Positions 17,788 through 26,191 of a stretch of DNA of 64,000 bases are shown in pieces; the stretch's first letter is position 1, and every line of letters starts with the position of its first letter. Location of the stretch: NCBI GenBank assembly GCA_946480785.1, contig CAMLLD010000021.1:1-64000 (forward strand), given 5' to 3'. The notes below the pieces were generated by a model. It did no database searches, was not told the DNA's origin, and saw only the letters and a program-made list of their open reading frames with translations. This DNA is from an uncultured Blastocatellia bacterium. GTDB lineage: Bacteria; Acidobacteriota; Blastocatellia; Pyrinomonadales; Pyrinomonadaceae. The translations under genes and the position numbers were made by a program.

Positions 17788-18203
17788 TGAAGCTGCAACT
17801 CGCCCGCGGACTCGCAATCAAGCCCTCAACTATTCACGGCAAAGGCTGCTTCGCCACTATCGCCTTCCAGAAGCGACACAAGATCGCGGAGTATACCGGC
17901 GAGAAGATCTCAAACGCTGAAGCGCGACGCCGCGCGCATCGCCGCATGCTCAGGATTTGTGAAGTGAATAGTCGTTGGAGTCTCGACGGTAGTCGCGGCG
18001 GCAACGGCACGCATTACATCAATCATTCGTGCAGTCCCAACGCGTTCATGAAGATCCTGCACGACCATATCCTCTTTATTGCGTTACGCGATATCGACGC
18101 TGGCGAAGAGATCACGATCGATTACGAATCAACACTCCACTCTGACGACAAGCGTTGTATCTGCGGCGCGAAGACTTGTCGCGGCACGATCAATCGCGTT
18201 TGA
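17787..18203 (+). CDS. SET domain protein (putative protein lysine methyltransferase)
   Basis: 138 aa. The SET core is complete: IHGKGCFATIAF (SAM loop), the knot motif YINHSCSPNAFM, GEEITIDYES, and a post-SET-like cysteine cluster CICGAKTCRGTI that in eukaryotic enzymes binds zinc with the NHSC Cys. The short length means it is almost only the catalytic domain. Bacterial SET proteins are scattered and substrates are mostly unknown. GTG start overlapping the preceding stop; convergent with the histidine kinase, with a five-base gap. Confidence 0.92.
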   Translation: MKLQLARGLAIKPSTIHGKGCFATIAFQKRHKIAEYTGEKISNAEARRRAHRRMLRICEVNSRWSLDGSRGGNGTHYINHSCSPNAFMKILHDHILFIALRDIDAGEEITIDYESTLHSDDKRCICGAKTCRGTINRV

Positions 18204-18208
18204 GATTT

Positions 18209-20209
18209 CTAGAGTCGCGGCAACGTGAAGCTGAATCGCGATCCGCGTCCTTCTTCGGAATCAAGCGCCACCTGGCCGCCGTGCTGCTCGACGACCTCGC
18301 GCACAAACGACAAACCTAGTCCCGTCGATTCTTCGTCTTTCTCCTGTCCCTCACGGACCACGCGATAAAACTTCTCCCACACGCGCTCTTTCGACTCCGC
18401 CGGAATCCCGTAACCGCGATCCTCAACACACACGCGCACCGTCTCAGCTTCGAGGGCAGTGGAAACAGTCACCGTGGTACGTTCGGGACTGTACTTGATC
18501 GCGTTGTGGACCAGGTTTTTTACCACTTGCATGATGAGACTCTTGTCCGCTGCAACTGGCGGAATGCGATGCGCGGGTTGTTCGACGAGGCGAATACGTT
18601 TCTTTTTCGCAACCGGTTGGAGCGAGGCAATCGTGTCGCGCACGACTTCGTCGAGACGAAGGGGAATCTTCAGCACTTCCTGTTTGTCGCTGCGCTGCAG
18701 CTGCGTCACCGAAAGGAAGGTATTGATCATGCGCGACATGCGTTGCGATTCGTTGGCGATGATCGTGACGAACTCGCGCGCTTGCGCGGGAATAGTGTCG
18801 TCGTTGGTCAAAAGCTCGGCGAAGCCGTTGATGCTGGTGAGCGGCGTGCGCAGCTCGTGCGACATCAACGAGATCATGTCGCTCTTGAGCTTTTCGTGTT
18901 CTTTGGTTTGGCTCAGGTCACTGACGTAAACCGCGATCCCGATCGGTTCGTTGTCCAGCTCCAATCGATCGCGCAGCAGCGAGATGCGCAGGCTGAGGAT
19001 CTGATCTTTCTGATCGAAATCCAGCTCGCCTTCGTAGTCGATGCCCGTTTGCAACACGCGGCGCACCGCGATTTCGGGTTCGTCAAAGACGCCGGTGCGG
19101 AAGTGATTGAGCAGTTCGATCAGATCGAGTTGTTGTGTGCTCTCGGAAGTAATGCCGGCGTAGTTAAGGATGGCCGGGTTTGTTAACGCGAGCGTTCCGT
19201 CGAGATACGCGATGGCAACGCCGTCGTTGATCTGGGCCAGCGCTTCTGCTTCGCAGCGTTGCTCCACCGTGATTGCTTTGAGCACATTCAGCGCGTCGAG
19301 CTTGCGTCGGGTTGCGCGTTGCGAGAAGTAGCTGAACGATTTTCCGCGGGCGGGATTCTGGGCGAAGCTTTCGCGTTTCAGGTTGCGCGCGAATTGCGAG
19401 GCGACTGCTTCGAGCAGCAGTTTGTCGTCGTTGTCGAGTTGCGCGGCCGGACGGATCAGCAGCACGCCCGCGATCTCGCGTTCGTGAAGCAAAGGAACCG
19501 CGACTGCCAACTCTTTTTGTTCGCCTATGCTTTGCGTGACGAGCTTGCCGGAAGCTGCTGCTTGTTCGCAGAGTTGCACGCCTTCGCGCCAAACGGAGTT
19601 GCGGCTTGTGTCGAGTGAGTTTTTGGTTGCGCCCTTGAAGCGCGCAACGGCCTCGAACGAATCGGATTCGTCGACCTGAAAAACGATCGCCTCATGTAGC
19701 GGCAGAAATGTATTGAGCAACTTGAGCCCGCTTACTAACCGCTGATCCGCGGCGGGACCGGAGTCTGCGGCAGTGACTGGCGCACTGAAGAGCGTGTTGA
19801 GTAGTTGGCGATCGAGATGCCACAGCCGATTGACCTGGACCAGCACGACTGAGAGCGCGCAACTGAACACGAGCGGTGTTGTGAAGAGTTCGACGCCGCC
19901 GAAGCGTGCGACAAGCAGACTGGCGGCGCAAAGCGCCAGCAGTGCGCCGAGCAGGTAACGCCACGAGCGACGCAGGCCGTAAACGTTCAGCGTGAGACCA
20001 AACGCGACGGAACAAACTATTACAGCGATTGCGGCGACGGGAACTGGTCCCAGCAGAAGCTCGGCGCGCTCAGCGATGGGCAGGAGCGCTGACGTGTTCA
20101 GCAACTCGGGCACAAGGCCCACGCGCCAGCCGAAATATCCGGCCAGCCCTGCGAAGAGGCTGAGGCCGGTGGCCGAGACGTAGATCGGGAAAGTTCGGGA
20201 TCGAATCAA
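18209..20209 (-). CDS. Membrane sensor histidine kinase with GAF and PAS domains
   Basis: 666 aa. About four TM segments in the first 130 residues, a GAF domain about 155-290 (LFSAPVTAADSG... LLIRPAAQLDNDDKLLLEAVASQFA), a PAS domain about 325-430 (INDGVAIAYLDGTLALTNPAIL), HisKA with phospho-acceptor His in MSHELRTPLTSINGFAELL, then HATPase_c with NLVHNAIKYSPE (N box), DRGYGIPAES (G1) and GLGLSFVREVVEQHGG (G2). No response regulator is adjacent, so it is an orphan kinase. Input signal unknown. Confidence 0.94.
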   Translation of the reverse strand: MIRSRTFPIYVSATGLSLFAGLAGYFGWRVGLVPELLNTSALLPIAERAELLLGPVPVAAIAVIVCSVAFGLTLNVYGLRRSWRYLLGALLALCAASLLVARFGGVELFTTPLVFSCALSVVLVQVNRLWHLDRQLLNTLFSAPVTAADSGPAADQRLVSGLKLLNTFLPLHEAIVFQVDESDSFEAVARFKGATKNSLDTSRNSVWREGVQLCEQAAASGKLVTQSIGEQKELAVAVPLLHEREIAGVLLIRPAAQLDNDDKLLLEAVASQFARNLKRESFAQNPARGKSFSYFSQRATRRKLDALNVLKAITVEQRCEAEALAQINDGVAIAYLDGTLALTNPAILNYAGITSESTQQLDLIELLNHFRTGVFDEPEIAVRRVLQTGIDYEGELDFDQKDQILSLRISLLRDRLELDNEPIGIAVYVSDLSQTKEHEKLKSDMISLMSHELRTPLTSINGFAELLTNDDTIPAQAREFVTIIANESQRMSRMINTFLSVTQLQRSDKQEVLKIPLRLDEVVRDTIASLQPVAKKKRIRLVEQPAHRIPPVAADKSLIMQVVKNLVHNAIKYSPERTTVTVSTALEAETVRVCVEDRGYGIPAESKERVWEKFYRVVREGQEKDEESTGLGLSFVREVVEQHGGQVALDSEEGRGSRFSFTLPRL

Positions 20210-20346
20210 GCTTTGAATTGCTGGCCAGGAGCGAGAGGCGCGCCGGCAAAGGGAATCAGAAGAGCTTCGTCAGCTTCATGAAGGAAGCTGCGTCGAGGAT
20301 TATACATTGCCTGTCATTGTTAAAGCTACGGGCAAGTTGGGCGAGG

Positions 20347-21744
20347 TTAGAGGCGTTTCAGCGCGGCGATCAGGGACGAAAGATCCTCGGGAAGCACGGT
20401 GCGAAGGTCGAGCAGTACCTTTTCCTCGGCCACGCGGGCGATGATGGGCGGCGACGACCGGCGAAGTTGTTGCTCAAGCTCGGCCGCGGATTTTTGTGGA
20501 TGACTAAGAGCGATCAGAAGGGATCTGAGTTTTGATGTGGGCGCCGTGCCGCCGCCGACGGCTGATTCGCCGGGCTGAAGAGTGAGTGTGAGTTCGGTTG
20601 GCGCGACTTGTTCGATCACGGCTTTCGCGCGCTCCTCGATCTCAGCTTCCTTCAGAGCAAGCATTTGAAACACCGGAATTTCTGACGAAGCTTTATCGCG
20701 CTGGTGCGCGACGAGTGTCGCTTCGAGCGCGGCGAGCCGAAGTTTGTCGCTTCGTAATGCGCGATACAGCGGATGCTTACGCAGTCGCTCAACTATCTCC
20801 CTTCGGCCTACTATCAACCCCGCCTGCGCTGAACCAAGCAGCTTGTCGCCGCTGAACGAAACCACATCCAGACCGCTCGCGACCACCTCGCTGACAGTCG
20901 GCTCATCCAGCACGCCATAGCCACTCAGATCGCTCAACACGCCCGAACCCGCGTCTTCATAAACCGGCAGCTTGTGCTCGTGGGCCAACGCCGCGAGCTC
21001 CCCAAGCTCAGGCGAACTCGCGAAACCGACGATGCGATAGTTCGACGGATGAACACGCATGATCAGCCGCGTGTTTGCGTTGATAGCGCGCCGGTAATCG
21101 TCGAGATGCGTGCGGTTCGTCGTACCGACTTCCACCATGCGCGTACGCGAACTCGCCATCACGTCAGGTACGCGAAAATCGCCGCCGATCTCCACCAACT
21201 CGCCACGCGAAACGATCGTTTCTCCGTCACGTGCAAGCACCGACAGAATCAACAACGCGGCAGCCGCACAGTTGTTTACGACGAGTGCGTCTTCCGCGCC
21301 GGTGAGATCACGCAAAAGCGCTTCGACGCGCGCACCGCGCTTGCCGCGTGTGCCGGTCGTGACGTCGTATTCGAGATTGCAGTAAGCGGCCGCTTCAGCG
21401 ATCGCCGCGCGTGCGGCGGCTGAGAGCGGTGCGCGTCCGAGGTTCGTGTGCAGCAAAACACCCGTGGCATTGATGACTCTCGCGATTCCGGTTTGGCTTT
21501 CCCGTTTCGCAGTGTCCCTGATGCGTCGCACCGCTTCGGCGAGGAGTGCCTCCGGCGAGTGGCCATCTTCAAAGGGATTCTCGCGGATTGCAGAACGGAT
21601 CTCGGTCGTGACGCTGCGAGCGATGGCCGTCACGCGCTTCAACCCGATGACTTCGCTTAGTTCACGGGCCACGTCAGTGCGCAGCAGTTGGTCCACTGAC
21701 GGCACGTGGCGCAGGTTCGAAGTTGTTTTGTTGCGTTCGACCAT
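20347..21744 (-). CDS. selA: L-seryl-tRNA(Sec) selenium transferase
   Basis: PLP enzyme that converts Ser-tRNA(Sec) to Sec-tRNA(Sec) using selenophosphate. 465 aa, normal length. N-terminal SelA domain (LRHVPSVDQLL), then GVLLHTNLGRAPLS, VNNCAAAALLIL, EDAGSGVLSDL and the PLP lysine in SFSGDKLLGSAQAGLIVG near residue 299. Implies the organism makes selenoproteins; selB, selC and selD are not in this window. The perfect -10 TATAAT lies only six bases from the ATG, suggesting a leaderless message. Confidence 0.96.
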   Translation of the reverse strand: MVERNKTTSNLRHVPSVDQLLRTDVARELSEVIGLKRVTAIARSVTTEIRSAIRENPFEDGHSPEALLAEAVRRIRDTAKRESQTGIARVINATGVLLHTNLGRAPLSAAARAAIAEAAAYCNLEYDVTTGTRGKRGARVEALLRDLTGAEDALVVNNCAAAALLILSVLARDGETIVSRGELVEIGGDFRVPDVMASSRTRMVEVGTTNRTHLDDYRRAINANTRLIMRVHPSNYRIVGFASSPELGELAALAHEHKLPVYEDAGSGVLSDLSGYGVLDEPTVSEVVASGLDVVSFSGDKLLGSAQAGLIVGRREIVERLRKHPLYRALRSDKLRLAALEATLVAHQRDKASSEIPVFQMLALKEAEIEERAKAVIEQVAPTELTLTLQPGESAVGGGTAPTSKLRSLLIALSHPQKSAAELEQQLRRSSPPIIARVAEEKVLLDLRTVLPEDLSSLIAALKRL

Positions 21745-21750
21745 GACCGT

Positions 21751-21756
21751 ATTATA
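21751..21756 (-). promoter_or_regulatory. -10 element of selA, compatible with leaderless transcription
   Basis: Minus-strand TATAAT occupies 21751-21756; the selA ATG begins at 21744. Transcription start about seven bases downstream would fall on or next to the start codon. No SD is present between them. The -35 is poor at 17-base spacing. Confidence 0.5.
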
Positions 21757-21832
21757 GACTGCCTTCGACCGCGTTCATTCAATCAGACGCGAAACCCGCC
21801 CTAATTCCTCGTTCAGGAGAACCAAACTTCCA

Positions 21833-22474
21833 GTGGGATTACGTGAGAACAAGCTGCTGCGCGCCAAACTGCAGGTCCAGTCCAAGAACAAGTACGCTGC
21901 CGGTGAAAATCAGCCGACCCCGGACGAACAACTGAGCCGTTTAGAGGAAGACATTCGCCGGCTCAGAGTCGAGTTCGACATTTTCTTCAACGGCGCGGCG
22001 AAGCGCCCGCCCTACGATACGAAAGGCCGCGTCGAAACGCTGCTGAAGCGACTCGGCGACGATCGCACGCTCACGTTTGCGCAGCGTTATCGCTACAACT
22101 CACTGGCCGCACGCTACAACGCGTTTCGCGATCTCTGGCGCCGCACGATGCAGGGACGCGAAGAAGGCCGTGACCCGGCTTCGGCCGCGCGGGCCAACGC
22201 GAAGAAAGAACTCACTGTAGAGGCCGAACCCATCTCGGTCACTTGCGCGGATGCGCACAAGGAGATCGACGTCGTCAAGACTCTTTACGCTTCAGTGCTT
22301 GAGGCAAAGCAGCGGTGTGGCGAGCCGATCGAGGGTTTTTCGTTTCCGAAGTTTCACCGGTTCGTGGCCCAGAAAGCCGATGGTCTAAAAGAGAAGTCGG
22401 GCTGTAAACGGGTGCGGTTCTCAGTTGCGGTAGAAGACGGTCATGTGAGTTTCAAAGCGAAAGCGGACCGATAG
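21833..22474 (+). CDS. Hypothetical protein resembling the MXAN_5187 C-terminal domain
   Basis: 213 aa, charged and helical, no signal peptide or TM. The middle part (LEEDIRRLRVEFDIFFNGAAKRPP ... LTFAQRYRYNSLAARYNAFRDLWRRTM) resembles the domain annotated as MXAN_5187_C in myxobacteria and acidobacteria, which I recall but cannot verify here. An Ala/Glu-rich linker leads to a second small domain ending SFPKFHRFVAQKADGLKE ... VRFSVAVEDGHVSFKAK. GTG start at 21833, after an AGGAGA site. Followed by a strong terminator. Confidence 0.78.
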   Translation: MGLRENKLLRAKLQVQSKNKYAAGENQPTPDEQLSRLEEDIRRLRVEFDIFFNGAAKRPPYDTKGRVETLLKRLGDDRTLTFAQRYRYNSLAARYNAFRDLWRRTMQGREEGRDPASAARANAKKELTVEAEPISVTCADAHKEIDVVKTLYASVLEAKQRCGEPIEGFSFPKFHRFVAQKADGLKEKSGCKRVRFSVAVEDGHVSFKAKADR

Positions 22475-22497
22475 AGTTCAAAACCAAACGAACAAAA

Positions 22498-22527
22498 GAA
22501 AAGGCGACCGCAGGAGGTCGCCTTTTC
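22498..22527 (+). terminator. Rho-independent terminator
   Basis: Arms AAGGCGACC (22501-22509) and GGTCGCCTT (22516-22524), perfect 9 bp with six-base loop, extended by flanking A:T pairs, then TTCTTC. Ends the gene at 21833; read on the minus strand it may also end the cold-shock transcript. Confidence 0.8.
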
Positions 22528-22596
22528 TTCTTGGGAGCTTCTCGGACCCGTGACCGGAAGCAGTCAGTGGCTTTGCTAATGAAAGCCGGGGAGACA

Positions 22597-22803
22597 CTAC
22601 ATCTTCGTCACTTTTTCAGCCTGTGGCCCCTTCGGCCCCTGGGTAACCTCAAACTCGACTTCCTGGCCCTCTTCGAGGGTTTTGAAGCCGTCGCCCTGGA
22701 TGGCGCTATAGTGAACAAAAATGTCCGAAGAGCCGGGCTGCTCGATAAAACCATAGCCCTTCGAATTGTTAAACCACTTGACCTTACCGGTTATTCTAGA
22801 CAT
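22597..22803 (-). CDS. Cold-shock protein (CspA family)
   Basis: 68-residue OB-fold RNA chaperone. RNP1 is KGYGFIEQ and RNP2 is DIFVHYSAI, with the typical opening [12 protein letters not shown] at 22803 with a perfect AGGAGG SD nine bases upstream. The transcript is predicted to have a leader of about 265 bases from the promoter at 23075-23103, the arrangement used by cold-inducible csp genes for thermoregulated translation. Confidence 0.97.
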   Translation of the reverse strand: MSRITGKVKWFNNSKGYGFIEQPGSSDIFVHYSAIQGDGFKTLEEGQEVEFEVTQGPKGPQAEKVTKM

Positions 22804-23068
22804 AACAACGAATCCTCCTAACGATTCGGTAAAACGGATGCGAAAGCCGCAAGGCTTTCCCACCGACCTGGTGAATGCTTGTGAGCCGGGTCGCACCCTG
22901 AAGTGGCGCTAGACGGAAACACACAATCAACAAAAAATGCATGATGAAAAGCGCGGGGAGCGCTATTTCAGCATGCACAGACTTACGGGGGCAGAACTAA
23001 CGAAACTCATTGCAGTACAGCTTGTATCGGGAATGCGGGGTCGGAACTAGCTTCCCGCATCAAAACGA
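22804..23068 (-). promoter_or_regulatory. Long 5' leader of the cold-shock gene
   Basis: About 265 bases with no gene between the predicted transcription start and the csp ATG. It holds short inverted segments and the AGGAGG SD. By analogy with cspA it may be a temperature-responsive structured leader; no described motif was recognised. Confidence 0.5.
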
Positions 23069-23074
23069 CGGCGC

Positions 23075-23103
23075 ATAGTAAGTGAATCCGAAAAACCTGT
23101 CAA
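23075..23103 (-). promoter_or_regulatory. Sigma-70 promoter of the cold-shock gene
   Basis: Minus strand TTGACA (23098-23103), 17-base spacer, TACTAT (23075-23080). Very close to consensus. Confidence 0.75.
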
Positions 23104-23169
23104 GCAAGAAGTTCAGCCGGCGGCGAAGCTAACTTAAGCTAACGAACAGGTTAAACCAACCAGCCTGTT

Positions 23170-24039
23170 TTATTTCTGTCCATCGCTCGGCGCCGGGGTA
23201 CTTTGGAGCAGATAAGGCAGCGGATCGACCGCGTCATCGTTGATTCGCACCTCATAATGCAGGTGTGGACCAGTCGAACGGCCCGTCGAGCCGACTTTTC
23301 CTAACAATTGCCCGCGCGCGACGACTTGGTTAGCTTCGACGTCGATGTGCGAGAGATGGCCGTAGCGCGTGGTCAAACCACCGCCGTGATCGACGATCAC
23401 TAACTGTCCATAACCATTCTGCCAACCAACAAACGTCACCGTGCCGCTCGCTCCTGCGATCACGGGCGCGCCAAACGGCGCTTCGATGTCCTGGCCCGAG
23501 TGAAACTCATAACCTGGTCCACCAAACGGATTGCGACGTCCGCCAAAACCGCCCTCGAGTGTTCCGCTCACGGGCCAAATCGACGGCGTGTTACCGCGTT
23601 CACGCAAGACGGCTTCATAAGAGCGCAAGTCTTCCTCGAGCCGGCCCATTTTGGCGATCAGCGTGGCGAGTCCCATCTCGTCCAAGGGCAGGGCTGGACC
23701 ACCGCTGCCTGGTCTTGGTCCATTCTCAACCACACCAGACTTCTCTGCGAGCTTGCGCGAAGTGTCTTCGACTTTTTCGACGCGGTTATTGAGTTTTTCG
23801 AGTTCCTGGCGCTGCTTTTCGTTCTCCGTGCGTAAACGCTGGTTCTCCATTTCGGTGCGCAGATGGGCGGCCTGCTGGGTCAATCCGTAAAGGCCGTAGC
23901 CCAGACAGACAGCCAGCACCGCAGCGGCTGCGAAGAATGTGGTTACTACTTTCTTCTCAACGCGGATTCGTTGAACTCGGGCTCTCGATCTGGACGTGTG
24001 AGCAATAATAAAAGCGTAAAAACGGTCGTCTCTGGCCAT
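23170..24039 (-). CDS. M23 family metallopeptidase (membrane-anchored murein endopeptidase)
   Basis: 289 aa. Short cytosolic N-terminus (FYAFIIAHTSRSRARVQRIRVEKK), one TM helix (VTTFFAAAAVLAVCLGYGLYGL), a coiled coil of about 60 residues (QQAAHLRTEMENQRLRTEN...), then a LytM/M23 domain with HSGQDIEAPFGAPV (zinc His and Asp), RYGHLSHI and the final HLHYEVR motif. All zinc ligands are present, so it should be active on peptide cross-links, unlike EnvC-type members. The coiled coil plus peptidase layout resembles proteins recruited to division or elongation sites. Confidence 0.94.
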   Translation of the reverse strand: MARDDRFYAFIIAHTSRSRARVQRIRVEKKVVTTFFAAAAVLAVCLGYGLYGLTQQAAHLRTEMENQRLRTENEKQRQELEKLNNRVEKVEDTSRKLAEKSGVVENGPRPGSGGPALPLDEMGLATLIAKMGRLEEDLRSYEAVLRERGNTPSIWPVSGTLEGGFGGRRNPFGGPGYEFHSGQDIEAPFGAPVIAGASGTVTFVGWQNGYGQLVIVDHGGGLTTRYGHLSHIDVEANQVVARGQLLGKVGSTGRSTGPHLHYEVRINDDAVDPLPYLLQSTPAPSDGQK

Positions 24040-24241
24040 TTTGAGCTGCTCCTGTCGTCGGCGCTGTTTTTGAAGTCGGGGCGGCGCTCGACAACCAAAG
24101 GCACAAACTCGCCAAAAGCGATTTGCGCGATTACGGGAAAGTTTGGGTTATTACTGATCCTGCTTGAAGATTTGCAGCGGTTGGATTGAAAACCTCAAGG
24201 TCCCTCCGAGGTGAAATCCATCCGGCCGGTGCCTGCAAAAG

Positions 24242-24264
24242 AGCCCTGACCCTATCACAGGGCT
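24242..24264 (-). terminator. Rho-independent terminator for the small membrane protein gene
   Basis: Minus-strand hairpin AGCCCTG/CAGGGCT (24242-24248 and 24258-24264, nine-base loop) followed by CTTTTGC. Lies 39 bases after the stop at 24303. Confidence 0.55.
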
Positions 24265-24302
24265 GTGAGGAGATGCAACTTTAGGAAAACGGATTTGGGT
24301 TG

Positions 24303-24524
24303 TCAGATGTCCTTGAGATCGTCTCGCCGGCGTCTGCGGTCGCGCAAGATCGCCAACACGATCATGACGAGCAGTGCGACAAACACGACGATGATCGCGA
24401 CTTTAACGAGCGCGAGCAGAAATCCTACCAACGTGATCACTTGCTTCAGGAGTGCCACGACTAACAAGATGAGAGCGACGATTGCGCCTACCCCGCCGAA
24501 AACTCTAAAAACGCCACAACACAT
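24303..24524 (-). CDS. Small two-helix membrane protein, unknown function
   Basis: 73 aa: MCCGVFRVFGGVGAIVALIL begins a long hydrophobic stretch that forms two TM helices, ending in a basic tail RDRRRRRDDLKDI that should lie in the cytosol. GGGGTAAAG SD just before the ATG and a terminator behind it support it as a real gene. Not recognised as a named family. Confidence 0.65.
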   Translation of the reverse strand: MCCGVFRVFGGVGAIVALILLVVALLKQVITLVGFLLALVKVAIIVVFVALLVMIVLAILRDRRRRRDDLKDI

Positions 24525-24558
24525 GTCTTTACCCCGTTAAGTATTCCCGATCAGTTTA

Positions 24559-25326
24559 TTAAGATCTCCGCTCAAACGGTAAAGGAGTTACATCTTTCCG
24601 TGCGAACTGAGTAGTTTCTCCGGTACGAAAGTTAGCCGCGTCAACCGGCCGCGTGTTAGCGACTACTGACGGCGGCGGACGGCGCGAATCGAAGCGTACG
24701 ATTCGATCCGACGACCTGCTGCGCCGAATGTAATCGAAGAGCATGTAAGCGCCAAGCGCTACGAGCGCCACGGGCAGCAATTCTTTGATCGGCAGCGTCA
24801 CTCTTAACAAAGTGTGCAACAGGAAGAGCGTGCCGATGATGATTAACGTCGTGCCCCACGCGAGTGGATTTCCATAAAGACGTCGCGCAATCACGTCGTC
24901 TTCAGCATCCGGACTCAACCCCGCTCTCATCAACTGCGCCGTCCGGCACGCGTCTACCGCTGAAAACAGCCACGTTCCGATCACGCCGAGAACAAAGAAG
25001 TGAACTCCCTGCGCGATGACGGCCATTTGAAAGAAACTGGCGAAGATCGTGAAGTGGACGATGGCTTTCGATGTTTGTCCGTTGTAAGCCGCACCGAGTC
25101 CCGGCACGAACGAAAGCAGTGTCGCTACGAACGGCGAGCTCTTGCGCCGCAAAATCTGTGACGGACTGGCTTTCGAATGTCGCAGCAGTTCAACTCCGGC
25201 AACGATGCAGTCCTGGCAAAACGGAAATCCCCGCACGCGATGATCGCAAGCCGGACACAGTCCCCGCCCACATTGATTGCACTGAACCACCGCGGGATTC
25301 TTGGCATGGTAGCTACAGTACATCAT
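24559..25326 (-). CDS. B-box-type zinc finger membrane protein
   Basis: 255 aa. An N-terminal treble-clef/B-box-like zinc finger (CSYHAKNPAVVQCNQCGRGLCPACDH ... FCQDCI) is followed by about four TM helices (FVATLLSFVPGLGAAYNGQ, FTIFASFFQMAVIAQGVHFFVLG, AWGTTLIIIGTLFLLHTLL, LLPVALVALGAYMLF) and a basic C-terminal tail. ATG at 25326 chosen for the AGGGAGAG SD; a GTG at 25347 would overlap the upstream stop. Third gene of a sigma, anti-sigma, zinc-finger operon; likely a membrane partner of that regulon (inference). Confidence 0.85.
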   Translation of the reverse strand: MMYCSYHAKNPAVVQCNQCGRGLCPACDHRVRGFPFCQDCIVAGVELLRHSKASPSQILRRKSSPFVATLLSFVPGLGAAYNGQTSKAIVHFTIFASFFQMAVIAQGVHFFVLGVIGTWLFSAVDACRTAQLMRAGLSPDAEDDVIARRLYGNPLAWGTTLIIIGTLFLLHTLLRVTLPIKELLPVALVALGAYMLFDYIRRSRSSDRIVRFDSRRPPPSVVANTRPVDAANFRTGETTQFARKDVTPLPFERRS

Positions 25327-25343
25327 CTTGATTTCACTCTCCC

Positions 25344-26153
25344 TCACCGGTTCCTGCGCCCATTGCTCTCTGGTTTGCCGCCGGACGTATCTTTGTGTTG
25401 ATCGTTGTTCTGTTTTGGCTGGGGAGGTGGTGGCGGTGTTTGTTCGCGGTTTTCGTTTACGCTTTTAAGACTCTCCGGCAGGATCTGCGACTGCGCTCCG
25501 GTTTTCTCAGCGAGCGCGAGGCCGGCGTCGTAAACGCCGCCAATCGAACCGTCAGCCGAAACTGTGTTGGTAAGCACGAGCACGGCCACCAGGATCATCG
25601 TGGCGACGCTAACGAGTTGCGGCGAGATGAGCGGATCCAACCAGAGGCGGAACCGCGACGCAGCGCGGGCTGTCCAAGGAGCTTTGACCTCCTGCGGCGT
25701 CGCGGTTCCTAAAGTCGCTTGCAGAATTCTTTCGTGCAGACCTGCGGGCAATGGCTTTTCTTCGGAGATGTAGGTGTAGCACGCGCCGATCGAGCGAACG
25801 ACTTCGCCGGGCAGTTCGGTGCAGCGTTCACAAAGCGCGGCGTGCCTTTCCCAACGATGATAGAGATGAGCGGGCAGGAAGCCGTCGAGGTAATCAGTGA
25901 GGAACTCTTCAAACTCTTCACAGGTCATTGCGGTTTCGGGAACCGTCTTTTGCAGAATGCGCGCGTCGAGATCGCGCGCCGGTTCCGGTACTGCTGCGAC
26001 GCGACATGCGGCGACAGTGCTCTTCACCGCCGATAGCGTCTCGTGACACAGCGGGCACTTCATCGCGTGTTCGGCCATCAGCCGATTCGTTTCCGGACCG
26101 ACTACGCCCTCAATGTAATCGGTCAAGTAAGTTTCAAAATCCACACAAAGCAT
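25344..26153 (-). CDS. Membrane anti-sigma factor with two zinc-finger (ZAS) modules
   Basis: 269 aa. Two tandem ZAS-type modules: CVDFETYLTDYIEG ... HAMKCPLC and CEEFEEFLTDYLDG ... HAALCERC, each with the C...HxxxCxxC zinc pattern that clamps an ECF sigma factor. One TM helix (VATMILVAVLVLTNTV) leads to an exported C-terminal region ending in Pro/Gln/Asn-rich sequence. Lies 38 bases after the ECF sigma gene, its expected partner. Two ZAS modules in one chain is not the usual one-per-protein arrangement. Confidence 0.9.
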   Translation of the reverse strand: MLCVDFETYLTDYIEGVVGPETNRLMAEHAMKCPLCHETLSAVKSTVAACRVAAVPEPARDLDARILQKTVPETAMTCEEFEEFLTDYLDGFLPAHLYHRWERHAALCERCTELPGEVVRSIGACYTYISEEKPLPAGLHERILQATLGTATPQEVKAPWTARAASRFRLWLDPLISPQLVSVATMILVAVLVLTNTVSADGSIGGVYDAGLALAEKTGAQSQILPESLKSVNENREQTPPPPPQPKQNNDQHKDTSGGKPESNGRRNR

Positions 26154-26191
26154 CGTGTTTCGCTTTCCTGCCGCTCCTGTTTATTTCCTTC

